Shown piece after piece: positions 7,515 through 15,149 of a stretch of DNA of 16,639 bases (position 1 is the first letter of the stretch; every line of letters begins with the position of its first letter). The position numbers and the translations under genes are program-made. This DNA is from Clostridia bacterium (GTDB lineage: Bacteria > Bacillota > Clostridia > UBA1381), in assembly GCA_900751685.1 (NCBI GenBank), contig CAADSR010000357.1, positions 1 through 16,639 on the forward strand. The letters run 5' to 3'. Under the pieces are notes generated by a model. It had not been told where the DNA came from. It searched no databases and saw only the letters and a list, made by a program, of their open reading frames with translations.

Positions 7515-7535
7515 GGCTTTAAGATGTCCTATAAT
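7507..7535 (+). promoter_or_regulatory. Perfect-consensus sigma-A promoter of the HxlR gene
   Basis: TTGACA (7507-7512) and TATAAT (7530-7535) are both exact, with a 17-bp spacer, 54 nt before the ATG at 7589. So strong a promoter ahead of a regulator gene suggests that it is normally repressed. Confidence 0.88.
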
Positions 7536-7588
7536 GGATTTAGTATAAAATCATGGCTTGTACATAGAGTTTATCTGGAGGGGATATG

Positions 7589-7903
7589 ATGAAAAAGGAT
7601 TTACCGGCTTGCCCTGTAGAAACAACGCTTACACTTATTTCTGACCGCTGGAAGGTGTTGATCATCCGTGATCTTCTGGAAGGGACAAAACGGTTTGGAG
7701 AGCTAAAAAAATCGATCGGCTCCATTTCGCAGAAGGTGCTTACGTCGAACCTGCGCTCTATGGAGGCAGCGGGGCTGCTTACCAGAAGGGTTTATGCCGA
7801 GGTCCCTCCCCGGGTAGAGTATACATTGACTGAAACCGGTTACAGCTTAAAACCTGTGCTGGATGCAATGATGGAATGGGGACGGGCCTACCAGGACAGC
7901 TAG
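7589..7903 (+). CDS. HxlR/MarR-like winged-helix transcriptional regulator
   Basis: This 104-aa protein is a compact HxlR-family DNA-binding regulator. It begins with the conserved CPVETTLTLISDRWKVLI segment and continues through the recognition helix region KRFGELKKSIGSISQKVLTSNLRSMEAAGL to the wing PPRVEYTLTETG, then a final dimerisation helix. A single Cys (Cys8) sits at the N-terminal position that serves as the redox or electrophile sensor in YodB-type members. The ATG at 7589 lies 7 nt after GGAGG (7577-7581); the adjacent in-frame ATG at 7586 is only 4 nt away and less likely. No oxidoreductase gene, the usual HxlR target, is adjacent, so its regulon may be itself and distant genes. 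Confidence 0.92.
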   Translation: MKKDLPACPVETTLTLISDRWKVLIIRDLLEGTKRFGELKKSIGSISQKVLTSNLRSMEAAGLLTRRVYAEVPPRVEYTLTETGYSLKPVLDAMMEWGRAYQDS

Positions 7904-7930
7904 GCTCGAAAATGAATCAAAGAAATGAAT

Positions 7931-7977
7931 AAAACCGCCATAAGATAACGAAGTCCGTTATCTTATGGCGGTTTTTT
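7931..7977. terminator. Strong bidirectional terminator between converging genes
   Basis: A 19-bp perfect stem (7931-7949 with 7957-7975) has a 7-nt loop, with an A-run on the left and a T-run on the right, so it works from both sides. It serves the HxlR gene on the plus strand and the peptidase/SLH operon on the minus strand. Confidence 0.92.
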
Positions 7978-8013
7978 GCCATTTTACATCGTCTTGAATA
8001 TGTTACTTCAAGC

Positions 8014-9180
8014 TTATTGGCCGCTTGTGGCTTGCACCAAGCGCTGGATGACCGCGGAGACTTCAGCGCGGGTCGCAACAGCCCTCGGGTCAAAGCTTCC
8101 ATCTGGGCGCCCGGACAATAAGCCTGCTTTTTGTGCTTTAGAAACAGCATCCACTGCCCAGGAGCTGATCGAATCATGGTCGGTAAATACAGTTTCTGGT
8201 GTAGGCTCTGCCAGAGAAACATTGCATAGCGCTGTAAAGTTTGTGATCATGACAGCGATTTGTTCCCTTGTAATTGCTTGGTCAGGGCTAAAGCGGTCCT
8301 CCCCTGTTCCATTTGCAACACCTGTTCCTGCTGCCCATTCAACAGCTCCTGCATACCAGCTGTCCTGGGGCACGTCATTGAAAACAGGCTCAGAGGACGC
8401 ATCCAGATGCCATTGCTGTCCGAAAACCCCTTCAAACCGCTGCAGCACAGTGACAAACATAGAACGCGTCATGCTGGTATTGGGCTCGAAAGTATTTGCC
8501 GAGGTCCCCTGGAACAAGCCCCGCTCTGTAACAAAACGGATGGATTCTCCAGCCCAATGCCCGTCAATATCGGTAAATCCTTCGGGAGCTGGTGATGCGG
8601 TCGGTACTGGGGTGGTATTTGGTGGTGTGACCGGTGGTGTGACATTCGGCGGGATGGTGGGGTAAACGCCGGTGCTTCCACCACCGCCGCCACCGGAGCT
8701 TCCGCCGCCACCGCTCCCGGAGCCGCCTCCAGTCGAAGTCGTGCTGACAGACATCCTGATATTGCTGTAGTCCGTGGGGCGGGAAGCGCGGTCAACCAAG
8801 GTTAGATTTGCGGAGCCTGTAATATTAAAGGATTTAGAGGATGTCAGCGTGCCTAGTTCGATTTTTTTATTTTGTGCAAACAAGACCGATTTGTTATCCA
8901 CATAAATCGTCACGCTTTTGTTATTTGTGTTTTGCTTGATTGTGGCATATGCCTTGGAGTCTGATGCTGTAAAGGAGAAATTCGGGCTGGAGCCGGAATA
9001 AAACAATTGCAGCTGCACCGCATAAACTGGGTCGGTGATACTGGAAATAGAGATCTCTGCACTGGTGCCATCCTTGTTTAATACGGCAGAACCAGTTGGA
9101 GTTGACCCGGCAGCCAAAGCACCGCTTACATTTATCATCATTAAAATAAGTGTTAAAATAACTGTTAATCTTTTTTTCAT
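8014..9180 (-). CDS. Secreted SLH-domain cell-surface protein with possible cohesin-like N-terminal domain
   Basis: This 388-aa protein is exported and should be held on the cell wall. It has a signal peptide (1-23, ending ALAA) and a beta-rich domain of about 120 residues (26-146). A Gly/Ser linker (150-169) and a Pro/Thr linker (174-199) follow. Three SLH repeats lie at about 201-250, 265-318 and 330-383, each with the FTD/FNDV...W start and a TR motif (TRSMF, TREQI, TRAEV); these bind pyruvylated wall polymers. The first domain, with VYAVQLQLFY and a later IELGTLT strand, recalls cohesin folds, but I cannot prove that by eye. AAGGAGG precedes the ATG by 7 nt and overlaps the stop of the peptidase gene upstream. 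A one-cohesin-plus-SLH layout would resemble the anchoring scaffoldins of clostridia. Confidence 0.88.
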   Translation of the reverse strand: MKKRLTVILTLILMMINVSGALAAGSTPTGSAVLNKDGTSAEISISSITDPVYAVQLQLFYSGSSPNFSFTASDSKAYATIKQNTNNKSVTIYVDNKSVLFAQNKKIELGTLTSSKSFNITGSANLTLVDRASRPTDYSNIRMSVSTTSTGGGSGSGGGGSSGGGGGGSTGVYPTIPPNVTPPVTPPNTTPVPTASPAPEGFTDIDGHWAGESIRFVTERGLFQGTSANTFEPNTSMTRSMFVTVLQRFEGVFGQQWHLDASSEPVFNDVPQDSWYAGAVEWAAGTGVANGTGEDRFSPDQAITREQIAVMITNFTALCNVSLAEPTPETVFTDHDSISSWAVDAVSKAQKAGLLSGRPDGSFDPRAVATRAEVSAVIQRLVQATSGQ

Positions 9181-9187
9181 CTGTCTG

Positions 9188-9195
9188 CCTCCTTA
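9188..9195 (-). promoter_or_regulatory. Ribosome-binding site of the SLH gene fused to the peptidase stop codon
   Basis: Read on the minus strand, TAAGGAGG combines the TAA stop of the peptidase gene (9193-9195) with the GGAGG of the SLH gene (9188-9192). Ribosomes finishing the first gene are placed to start the second, so translation of the two is probably coupled. Confidence 0.8.
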
Positions 9196-12100
9196 TTCCA
9201 AAACAATGTCAGGCATGGAATCTTCACTTGGGGATGTGATCCATACAGTATCACTTGTAAGCCGTTTGCTTTCAGCGCTGTCCACCGTATCGGTACGGTA
9301 AAGCTCCGCTTTAATCCAGGCCGGAAGCAGGCTCTGTAGTTCGCAGGAAGAGATCTCTTTATTTTGAAGCTCCGCTTCTTTTTGTACATCCGGAATAAAG
9401 AGGAAGAAACCATCACTGATAGTACTTACCGCTCCATCCTCCGGGATCTCCGCAAAGAGCAGGGCTTCGCCGGCCAGAGCCCGCTCTGTGGTGGTGTCCT
9501 GGGCGTCTGTTTGAAGGCTGGAGGTTACAAAGCGCCCTTTAATTTGAATGGTGTTATAAAGCGGGTTCCCACGGTAAGTTCCCGTAATGACGAGTGTGCC
9601 AGCCGCTATGACATCCTCTTCTCCATCACCGTAACGGTAGTCCTGCTTTAACTTGCCGATAGAGGCGCCGGGATAAAATGCGATATTGTCACCAACATAT
9701 CCCAATAGTTCTACAGTGGCATCTTCCGGCAGGCCTGTAATTTTGATTTTCTTTGCGTCATAAGTCCAGATCCTTGTATCTTCCGTTCCGGGCTTGTTAA
9801 AGTAGTTCAGGAAAACACCCTCCTGGGTGGCGTCATTTTTAGAGAAGTCTCCTTTTTTTGCAATGGTGTAATCACTGCTGTCAGATTGCTTCACGCTTAC
9901 TTCAAAGGCCCCCGCTGCGGGGAGTGTGCCGGTCAGTTTAATCCCTGAAACAGCAGTGGTTTCTTTTAAGGTGATCAGAATACTGCCATCTTCCTCCTGG
10001 GAAAGGGTGTATTCTTCCGGGTCCAGAGTCTTGTCATAAGAAATGCGGACTTCTCCGGCAGGAATAGGTTCGCTCCGGTTTCCGAGCAGATCGACGGCCC
10101 GCACAGTATAGGTAAATGCCATGTTATTTGCAGAACCGATATTATCCGTGTAAGTGGTTTCTGTTGTAAAGCCGATCCCCTTTCCGTTCCGGCTGATCTC
10201 ATAGCCTAAAATGGAGGCCGGGTCAGCATTGGAGATGGATAGCGTCACTTGCTTTTCGTTTTCCGGATTCAAGGCAGCGGACGCGGTTGTTGCCGCATTG
10301 TTTTCCGCGCCTCCGCTTAGGCGGTAACGGCGGCTTTGGTCATTCAGATAATAAATGCTCCGTGTTTCTTCCGGATAAGCCGCTAAGGCTTGTTTGGTCG
10401 AGCCTTTGAGCTGCATCCCCCATCGGGTAAAGAATTCTTCCAGATTTTTATTTGCTGTTTTGGAGGCAAGCAGGGCGAAACGGTCTTCGTAAGGCTGCCC
10501 GCTTTCTTCTCCCGATTTCCATAGCTTAAAGAAGGTATTATAAAATTGCATTGGATCTTCTCCTGGATCATAAGCCAGATGTAATTGCCAATACATCCCC
10601 AGTTGGACAAATACATCATTTGCAGCGCCGGGATAAGCAGCCGCGGTCTTTTGGAAGATTTGCGCGTATTTTCCCCCCTCTAAGCGGGAAGGGAGCGTAT
10701 TCTCTTTGCCATCATAGGTCTGCACCATGAGGGAATAAATATTGTTCGTGATTTCTGCTTTTCCTAGCTTGTCCATATTATGCCCGATCTCATGGGCGAT
10801 CCCCCAGCCGAACAATTGGTTTGCTGTTGCATTTTCTCCCAGCATGGAGACTGGCTTGCCGCAAGCAAGGCCGGGAGCAGAGCCATAACCGATCCCCACA
10901 TGGTTCCCGGCTGCATACATAAAGGCGTCGCCGGACATACGCATATAGCGGATGTTTTGACGGCTTTGCATATCGCTGTTTTCTAAAGTATTGTCGATCC
11001 CTTGAGTTGTGTTGGCAATGTGCATCAACTCTTCCCAAGCCAGCACATTATTGTAAAGGGTCTCTGCCATTTGCGTCTCGTCTGCGCCAGTCGGGGAGAT
11101 TGCTGAAAGGATCTGGTTGGCCGGAAGGGATAACAATACATTGGGCATTGAAAGCTCTGTTACATTCAATGCAGAATTTTGATAATTTTTATTTTGAAGT
11201 GCGGGGACATAAGCCTGCAGCTCATGGATATAATCTATGATTACCTGCCGGCGGGTGTTTTCATTCATTTGATACCAGTCGGACAGCTCCAACACCGGCA
11301 TTGTTGCCGTGCCGCGCACCTGCAATTGGATCTGCTCAGGATGCTGCCCGCTATAGCTCAGGTAAAGCGCGCCGCCCCGCTGGGTCGTTTCACTGCCAAT
11401 CTTCGGTATGGTAATAACATTGCGCCCGTTTGTCAGAGGGATCACGGATTGCCATTTGGAAGGCTGGGCAAAGTATTGAGATGCAACTAAGGATATTGTC
11501 TCCCCCTCAGGGATCTGGGCATAGATGGTGATGGAGGTATTGGCCAATGCAGCAGCTCCAAGGGGCTGCAGGGTGCTGGAGGATTGGTTGTATTTTTGCG
11601 TGTCCAAAGCCGCATTTCTGGACTGTACATCTGTTTTGACCAGCCCTAATGCGGAGGTATCCCCTTTCAGCAGCGAGGCCGCAAGGTTCAATTCATCAAT
11701 CAAGATTTCTTTGTCCACATAATACCCAGTGGCATCATTTGCACGTGCCAGTAAGGCGTCGATCACTTGTTGGGTTGCTGCTGCATTACTAAGGGCTGCG
11801 TCCGTCAGCCCGGTGTAGCTGTCATCCTTAAACAAAGCACGGATTTCTTCCGCCAGCCCGTCGTATTCATAAAAGGCCATTTCACATAGGCTGATATCTG
11901 TTGGGGAGCCCTCCCACTGCATCATATCAATCGCAATTTTCTTGACATAGGATTTTGGGAAAGGGAGGACTGCATAGCCGGTCGTAGCCGGTGAATTCTG
12001 TACCGGCAGGTTCCCGGTAGAAAGGGTCAGATTCCCTTCCTCGTCCCATACTTTTATGGTGTATTTGCTAAGGCTTTTGCGGTATGCGCCATCCAGGCGC

Positions 12101-14013
12101 GGCACATAGACCGCATAATTCATTTCTTTTGCTTCTTTAAAGGTATAAGTGATCTCGTGGCTTTCACTCCAGGTGCGTGCTGTCCAGTGGGTCAGGAAAT
12201 CACCATCAATAACATTGTTGATTTGGAACCCTTCCGGATAAAAGCTCTGTGCCACATTATTCGGATTTGTCATTTTAACTTCTTCGATCAGCCCGTTATC
12301 CAGCCGGTTTAAGACCGGGAGCGTTGGGATATCGATCTCTTCCGCTGCAGGTATCCCGCTTACGGTGTCAGAAGGGTTGCTGAGGCCGATATCATTTCCC
12401 GCAACAACGTACATTGTGTATTCAGTTCCGTTCTTCAGCCCTGTGATGGTCATGCTCAGGGCATCCGTATCTTCTCCGAACTGCTGATAAGTAAGCGCAT
12501 TTTTTTCCCTGTAATAAACCTTGTAATAGGACGCGCTTTGTGTTTTTCCCCAGGTCAGTTTAAGGCTGGAGTCCAGCGGCGTCACATTTAAGGAGTCCGG
12601 CTGCCGCGGGGCGCTGGTAGGCATCGGGGTTGCTTCGACCGGGTCTGACGGCGTACCCTCCCATTGCCCGCTGATAGGGACCACAACAAAATAATAAGTG
12701 GTCAGGTTCTTCAGACCGCTGACCGTAGCTGTAGGGGTGTCAACGATCATTTCTTTATCATAGATTCCTTTTTGTGTTCCGTACCGGACTTTATAGCCGG
12801 TGACATTCGATAAAGTAGACCACTTCAAAGTGATCTTTTCGTTGCCGGATGAGGCCTGTATATTCTTCACGGCCGTATCGTCTGCAACCGGTTTCTCCGG
12901 GACGATATCTTTAAGGAATTGAATGGACTGCAGGACTGCAAAGGAGGGGGCTTCTCCGCCGCCTTCTGTTTTTGTCACTATGATAGTGATTTTCTTGACT
13001 GCCACCCGTTTTCCTAATGGAATCGTTACGGTTATTTTTCCTTCTTGCTCGCCGATGGCTTGCACATCATCTGAAAATGTATCCCCAAAAATAAACTCCC
13101 CGGTGGTACCGTCACTATATTCTACAAGAGCTGTGCCAGCTTGTACAGCGCCTTGTTCTGCGGGAGAGGTGATTTTGATCTGCTCAATTTCCACTTCCTG
13201 GGAAAAATCCAGTGGGATCTCCAAAGGCTGTTGGGATTTTGAAGCAAGCTTTACAGGTTCACCACCGGTGGTAAACAAATCTTCTACATTCCCAGTCACC
13301 GTTGCCGCTTCTGAAATTTTACCGGTATCAATGGCGCGGGATGCGATCAAGGCAGTGTCATAAAGCTTTGCGCTTCCCTCGGCATCGATTTGATGGTTGA
13401 CATAGACCAGGTCTATAATATCGATTTTCCCATCCCCATTTAAATCATATTCTGCTAAAGAAGCATCATCTGTTTTGCCCAGTGCATTGGCGACCTGGTT
13501 ACGGTCCTTGGTGGTAACACCGCCGTCCTGGTCGATATCGCCGATAGTAAACGTGGCGTCGCCAGTCCCTAGGATTACTTGGCGGGAGAAAGTATCTAAA
13601 GTAATATCTGGTGTTGTATAGGTCTTATATCCGCTTCCCTCAAAGGTGAGGGTATAGGTGCCTAAGGGAAGGCCGCTGATCTGCGCGTCAAAATATCCGA
13701 TTTCTGCTTCGGTGGTCAGGATGGCGCCGTCTTTGTTTTTAGCCGTGATCTCGGTCAAATGATTTCCTAACTGAACATTTCCGCTGCTGCTTAAAAAAAC
13801 AGTGCCAAGGGCAGTGTTGTCTTTGTTTAAGGTCATTTTGATTTGACGCTCCTGTACTTCGGCTAATAACTGGGGGCAATCAAAGCGGAGTGTCGCCGTG
13901 AGCTGCCCTGTTACAAGGGAAGGCTCTTCCTCGGCAGATGCTGTCAATGCTGCCGGGAAGAGTGAAATTAAGAGCGCTAATGCCATCCATAAGGATAGTA
14001 ATCTTTTCTTCAT
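9193..14013 (-). CDS. Secreted multidomain M60-like (enhancin-type) zinc metallopeptidase with dockerin
   Basis: This 1606-aa exported protein probably cleaves glycoproteins such as mucins, the known role of M60-like peptidases. Residues 1-27 are a signal peptide. A beta-sandwich resembling carboxypeptidase-regulatory domains (34-148) is followed by a type I dockerin (157-208) with two intact calcium loops: Asp159/161/163/170 and Asp190, Asn192, Asp194, Asp198, Asp201. Then come a beta-rich module (215-368), two FN3 domains (378-463, 469-555), an F5/8C-like sugar-binding module (580-718) and a helical spacer (720-785). The M60 region (about 825-1230) has HEIGH (His1074, Glu1075, His1078) and Glu1087 as third zinc ligand. 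An FN3-like domain (1250-1325) and further beta modules reach the C-terminus. There is no anchor of its own. AAAGGAAG precedes the ATG. Domain borders are by eye. Confidence 0.9.
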   Translation of the reverse strand: MKKRLLSLWMALALLISLFPAALTASAEEEPSLVTGQLTATLRFDCPQLLAEVQERQIKMTLNKDNTALGTVFLSSSGNVQLGNHLTEITAKNKDGAILTTEAEIGYFDAQISGLPLGTYTLTFEGSGYKTYTTPDITLDTFSRQVILGTGDATFTIGDIDQDGGVTTKDRNQVANALGKTDDASLAEYDLNGDGKIDIIDLVYVNHQIDAEGSAKLYDTALIASRAIDTGKISEAATVTGNVEDLFTTGGEPVKLASKSQQPLEIPLDFSQEVEIEQIKITSPAEQGAVQAGTALVEYSDGTTGEFIFGDTFSDDVQAIGEQEGKITVTIPLGKRVAVKKITIIVTKTEGGGEAPSFAVLQSIQFLKDIVPEKPVADDTAVKNIQASSGNEKITLKWSTLSNVTGYKVRYGTQKGIYDKEMIVDTPTATVSGLKNLTTYYFVVVPISGQWEGTPSDPVEATPMPTSAPRQPDSLNVTPLDSSLKLTWGKTQSASYYKVYYREKNALTYQQFGEDTDALSMTITGLKNGTEYTMYVVAGNDIGLSNPSDTVSGIPAAEEIDIPTLPVLNRLDNGLIEEVKMTNPNNVAQSFYPEGFQINNVIDGDFLTHWTARTWSESHEITYTFKEAKEMNYAVYVPRLDGAYRKSLSKYTIKVWDEEGNLTLSTGNLPVQNSPATTGYAVLPFPKSYVKKIAIDMMQWEGSPTDISLCEMAFYEYDGLAEEIRALFKDDSYTGLTDAALSNAAATQQVIDALLARANDATGYYVDKEILIDELNLAASLLKGDTSALGLVKTDVQSRNAALDTQKYNQSSSTLQPLGAAALANTSITIYAQIPEGETISLVASQYFAQPSKWQSVIPLTNGRNVITIPKIGSETTQRGGALYLSYSGQHPEQIQLQVRGTATMPVLELSDWYQMNENTRRQVIIDYIHELQAYVPALQNKNYQNSALNVTELSMPNVLLSLPANQILSAISPTGADETQMAETLYNNVLAWEELMHIANTTQGIDNTLENSDMQSRQNIRYMRMSGDAFMYAAGNHVGIGYGSAPGLACGKPVSMLGENATANQLFGWGIAHEIGHNMDKLGKAEITNNIYSLMVQTYDGKENTLPSRLEGGKYAQIFQKTAAAYPGAANDVFVQLGMYWQLHLAYDPGEDPMQFYNTFFKLWKSGEESGQPYEDRFALLASKTANKNLEEFFTRWGMQLKGSTKQALAAYPEETRSIYYLNDQSRRYRLSGGAENNAATTASAALNPENEKQVTLSISNADPASILGYEISRNGKGIGFTTETTYTDNIGSANNMAFTYTVRAVDLLGNRSEPIPAGEVRISYDKTLDPEEYTLSQEEDGSILITLKETTAVSGIKLTGTLPAAGAFEVSVKQSDSSDYTIAKKGDFSKNDATQEGVFLNYFNKPGTEDTRIWTYDAKKIKITGLPEDATVELLGYVGDNIAFYPGASIGKLKQDYRYGDGEEDVIAAGTLVITGTYRGNPLYNTIQIKGRFVTSSLQTDAQDTTTERALAGEALLFAEIPEDGAVSTISDGFFLFIPDVQKEAELQNKEISSCELQSLLPAWIKAELYRTDTVDSAESKRLTSDTVWITSPSEDSMPDIVLE

Positions 14014-14050
14014 AGATCGTCTTCCTTTCTCTCTATCATTTTTTCACTAA

Positions 14051-14079
14051 TGTATAAATCCCCAGTTTCATTGTAACAA
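14051..14079 (-). promoter_or_regulatory. Candidate promoter of the peptidase/SLH operon
   Basis: On the minus strand, TTGTTA (14074-14079) is followed after 17 bp by TATACA (14051-14056), 37 nt before the ATG at 14013. Each hexamer matches 4/6. A second, weaker candidate with the same look lies upstream (TTGTAA 14132-14137, TATACC 14108-14113, 18-bp spacer). Confidence 0.45.
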
Positions 14080-14138
14080 AGAGGATTTGGAAATTCAACG
14101 GCAGATTGGTATATTTTGCATTAAGTCTTTGTTACAAT
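14070..14138. repeat. Paired TTGTNACAA palindromes, operator candidate
   Basis: ATTGTAACAAAGA (14070-14082) and TCTTTGTTACAAT (14126-14138) form a perfect 13-bp inverted repeat separated by 43 bp. Each arm contains the near-palindrome TTGTNACAA, with centres 58 bp apart. Each arm overlaps a -35-like hexamer of the candidate promoters. Two operator sites for a looping or cooperative regulator is the likeliest reading. Confidence 0.55.
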
Positions 14139-14166
14139 TCGTCGAAGTTTGAAAGGAGAATAAAGC

Positions 14167-14212
14167 AACCATAAGCCTCGCAAGCCTATAGTGGTTTGCA
14201 GGGCTTATGGTT
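14167..14212. terminator. Long hairpin between the AraC gene and the peptidase operon
   Basis: An outer 11-bp perfect stem (14167-14177 with 14202-14212) continues inward, past a short mismatch, into a second stem (14180-14186 with 14193-14199) with a 6-nt loop. It lies 28 nt past the AraC stop. The T-run on the minus strand is poor (GCTTTATTC), so it may be a weak terminator or a processing hairpin. Confidence 0.5.
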
Positions 14213-14239
14213 TAAACACAGCTATGTATTCATTTTTCG

Positions 14240-15019
14240 TCAAACGCTTCGTGCATATTCCTTCGGCGTCATGTGCATGATATCCTTAAATACACGGCAA
14301 AAATAAGGCGCCGAATTATAGCCGCACAGTACAGCGGTTTGTGTTATATTATATTTTCCCCTGCGCAGCATTTCGCAGGCGTTATTGATTCGGATACTAT
14401 TGAGATAATCTGATACGGTAACGCCTGTTTCTTTTTTGAAGCGCTGACACAAGTATTGCTTTGAAATATGGACATGATCTGCGATATCGTCAAGCCCTGC
14501 TATCGACGCATAATTTTTTCTGATATATTCAAGGATATTATCAGTTGTTTTTAGCTGTATATCTGTATTTACCGTTTGCAGGTTTCTTTTATCGGTTAAA
14601 AGCGTTATGATTTCAGCAGTGTGAATACAGGCATAGCGCGAATTTTTTTCTATGCGTTTCAGTAGGTCAAGTATTGCTTCAAATGCGCTGTCTGTGACCG
14701 TAAGCTTATTGTTGTCAAAGGGCTCTGCAAGGGATTTCGCCAAGGGAGCCGAAAAATGCGATAACAAGTACTTATTTGTAATATGTATTGAATAACGGTC
14801 GTGCTGATTTTCTCCCACATTTTTGTGTACAATGTCAGGTCTTAATAGAACTATTTCTTTTTGATTTACTGAAATCAATTTATCATCAACAAGCAGTGTT
14901 GTCCCACCTTTTACAACGATAAACAGTTCATATGATGGGTGATAATGCAGAGGAAACTCCGCTGTCTTCGGATGTGTTTCGTGGTTGAAAATAAACCCTT
15001 TTATAGTAATATTTTTCAT
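14240..15019 (-). CDS. AraC-family transcriptional regulator with cupin sensor domain
   Basis: This 259-aa regulator has an N-terminal cupin-like ligand-binding domain (about 1-85, containing LHYHPSYELFIVVKG, with a histidine-rich start typical of sugar-sensing AraC proteins) and a C-terminal double helix-turn-helix (first 175-196, second 225-246). The C-terminus carries the family signature GYNSAPYFCRVFKDIMHMTP. The ATG at 15017-15019 is chosen because GGAAGGGAG lies just upstream; the open frame extends to 15100, but through AT-rich promoter sequence. It is divergent from the GH115 gene, 130 bp away, which makes that gene its probable target, presumably activated by a xylan- or glucuronate-derived sugar. 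The effector cannot be read from sequence. Confidence 0.93.
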   Translation of the reverse strand: MKNITIKGFIFNHETHPKTAEFPLHYHPSYELFIVVKGGTTLLVDDKLISVNQKEIVLLRPDIVHKNVGENQHDRYSIHITNKYLLSHFSAPLAKSLAEPFDNNKLTVTDSAFEAILDLLKRIEKNSRYACIHTAEIITLLTDKRNLQTVNTDIQLKTTDNILEYIRKNYASIAGLDDIADHVHISKQYLCQRFKKETGVTVSDYLNSIRINNACEMLRRGKYNITQTAVLCGYNSAPYFCRVFKDIMHMTPKEYARSV

Positions 15020-15041
15020 AACCGCTCTCCCTTCCTTAAAA

Positions 15042-15081
15042 TACAATAATATAGTACAATATTTTTTAGAATAATACAATA
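15042..15081. repeat. Three TACAATA boxes in the araC/GH115 divergent promoter region
   Basis: TACAATA occurs at 15042-15048, 15055-15061 and 15075-15081. The last two share TACAATAT and lie 20 bp apart, close to two helical turns, as expected for the direct-repeat half sites of an AraC-type regulator. The region is AT-rich, so chance cannot be excluded. Confidence 0.45.
15051..15079 (-). promoter_or_regulatory. Candidate promoter of the AraC gene
   Basis: On the minus strand, TTGTAT (15074-15079) and TACTAT (15051-15056) are separated by 17 bp, each 4/6, 31 nt before the start. The TACAATA boxes overlap both hexamers, which suggests autoregulation. A matching promoter for the GH115 gene should lie at about 15085-15130; only AT-rich candidates (for example TATGTATATT near 15115-15125) are visible there. 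Confidence 0.4.
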
Positions 15082-15149
15082 TAGTGATAGAACTTTTCAT
15101 TAAATTATGTTAGGATGTATGTATATTATTAAGATTGGGAGGGATCGCT

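Noticed and set aside
7976..8665. A 229-aa plus-strand open frame opposite the SLH protein
   Set aside because: It lies opposite a gene with clear SLH repeats, signal peptide and ribosome-binding site. It begins inside the terminator and reads the linker as Gly/Val repeats, so it is a shadow.
8650..8735. Low-complexity GGT/GGC-type repeat tract
   Set aside because: It is the codon-level trace of the Gly/Ser and Pro/Thr linkers of the SLH protein, not a DNA satellite or CRISPR array.
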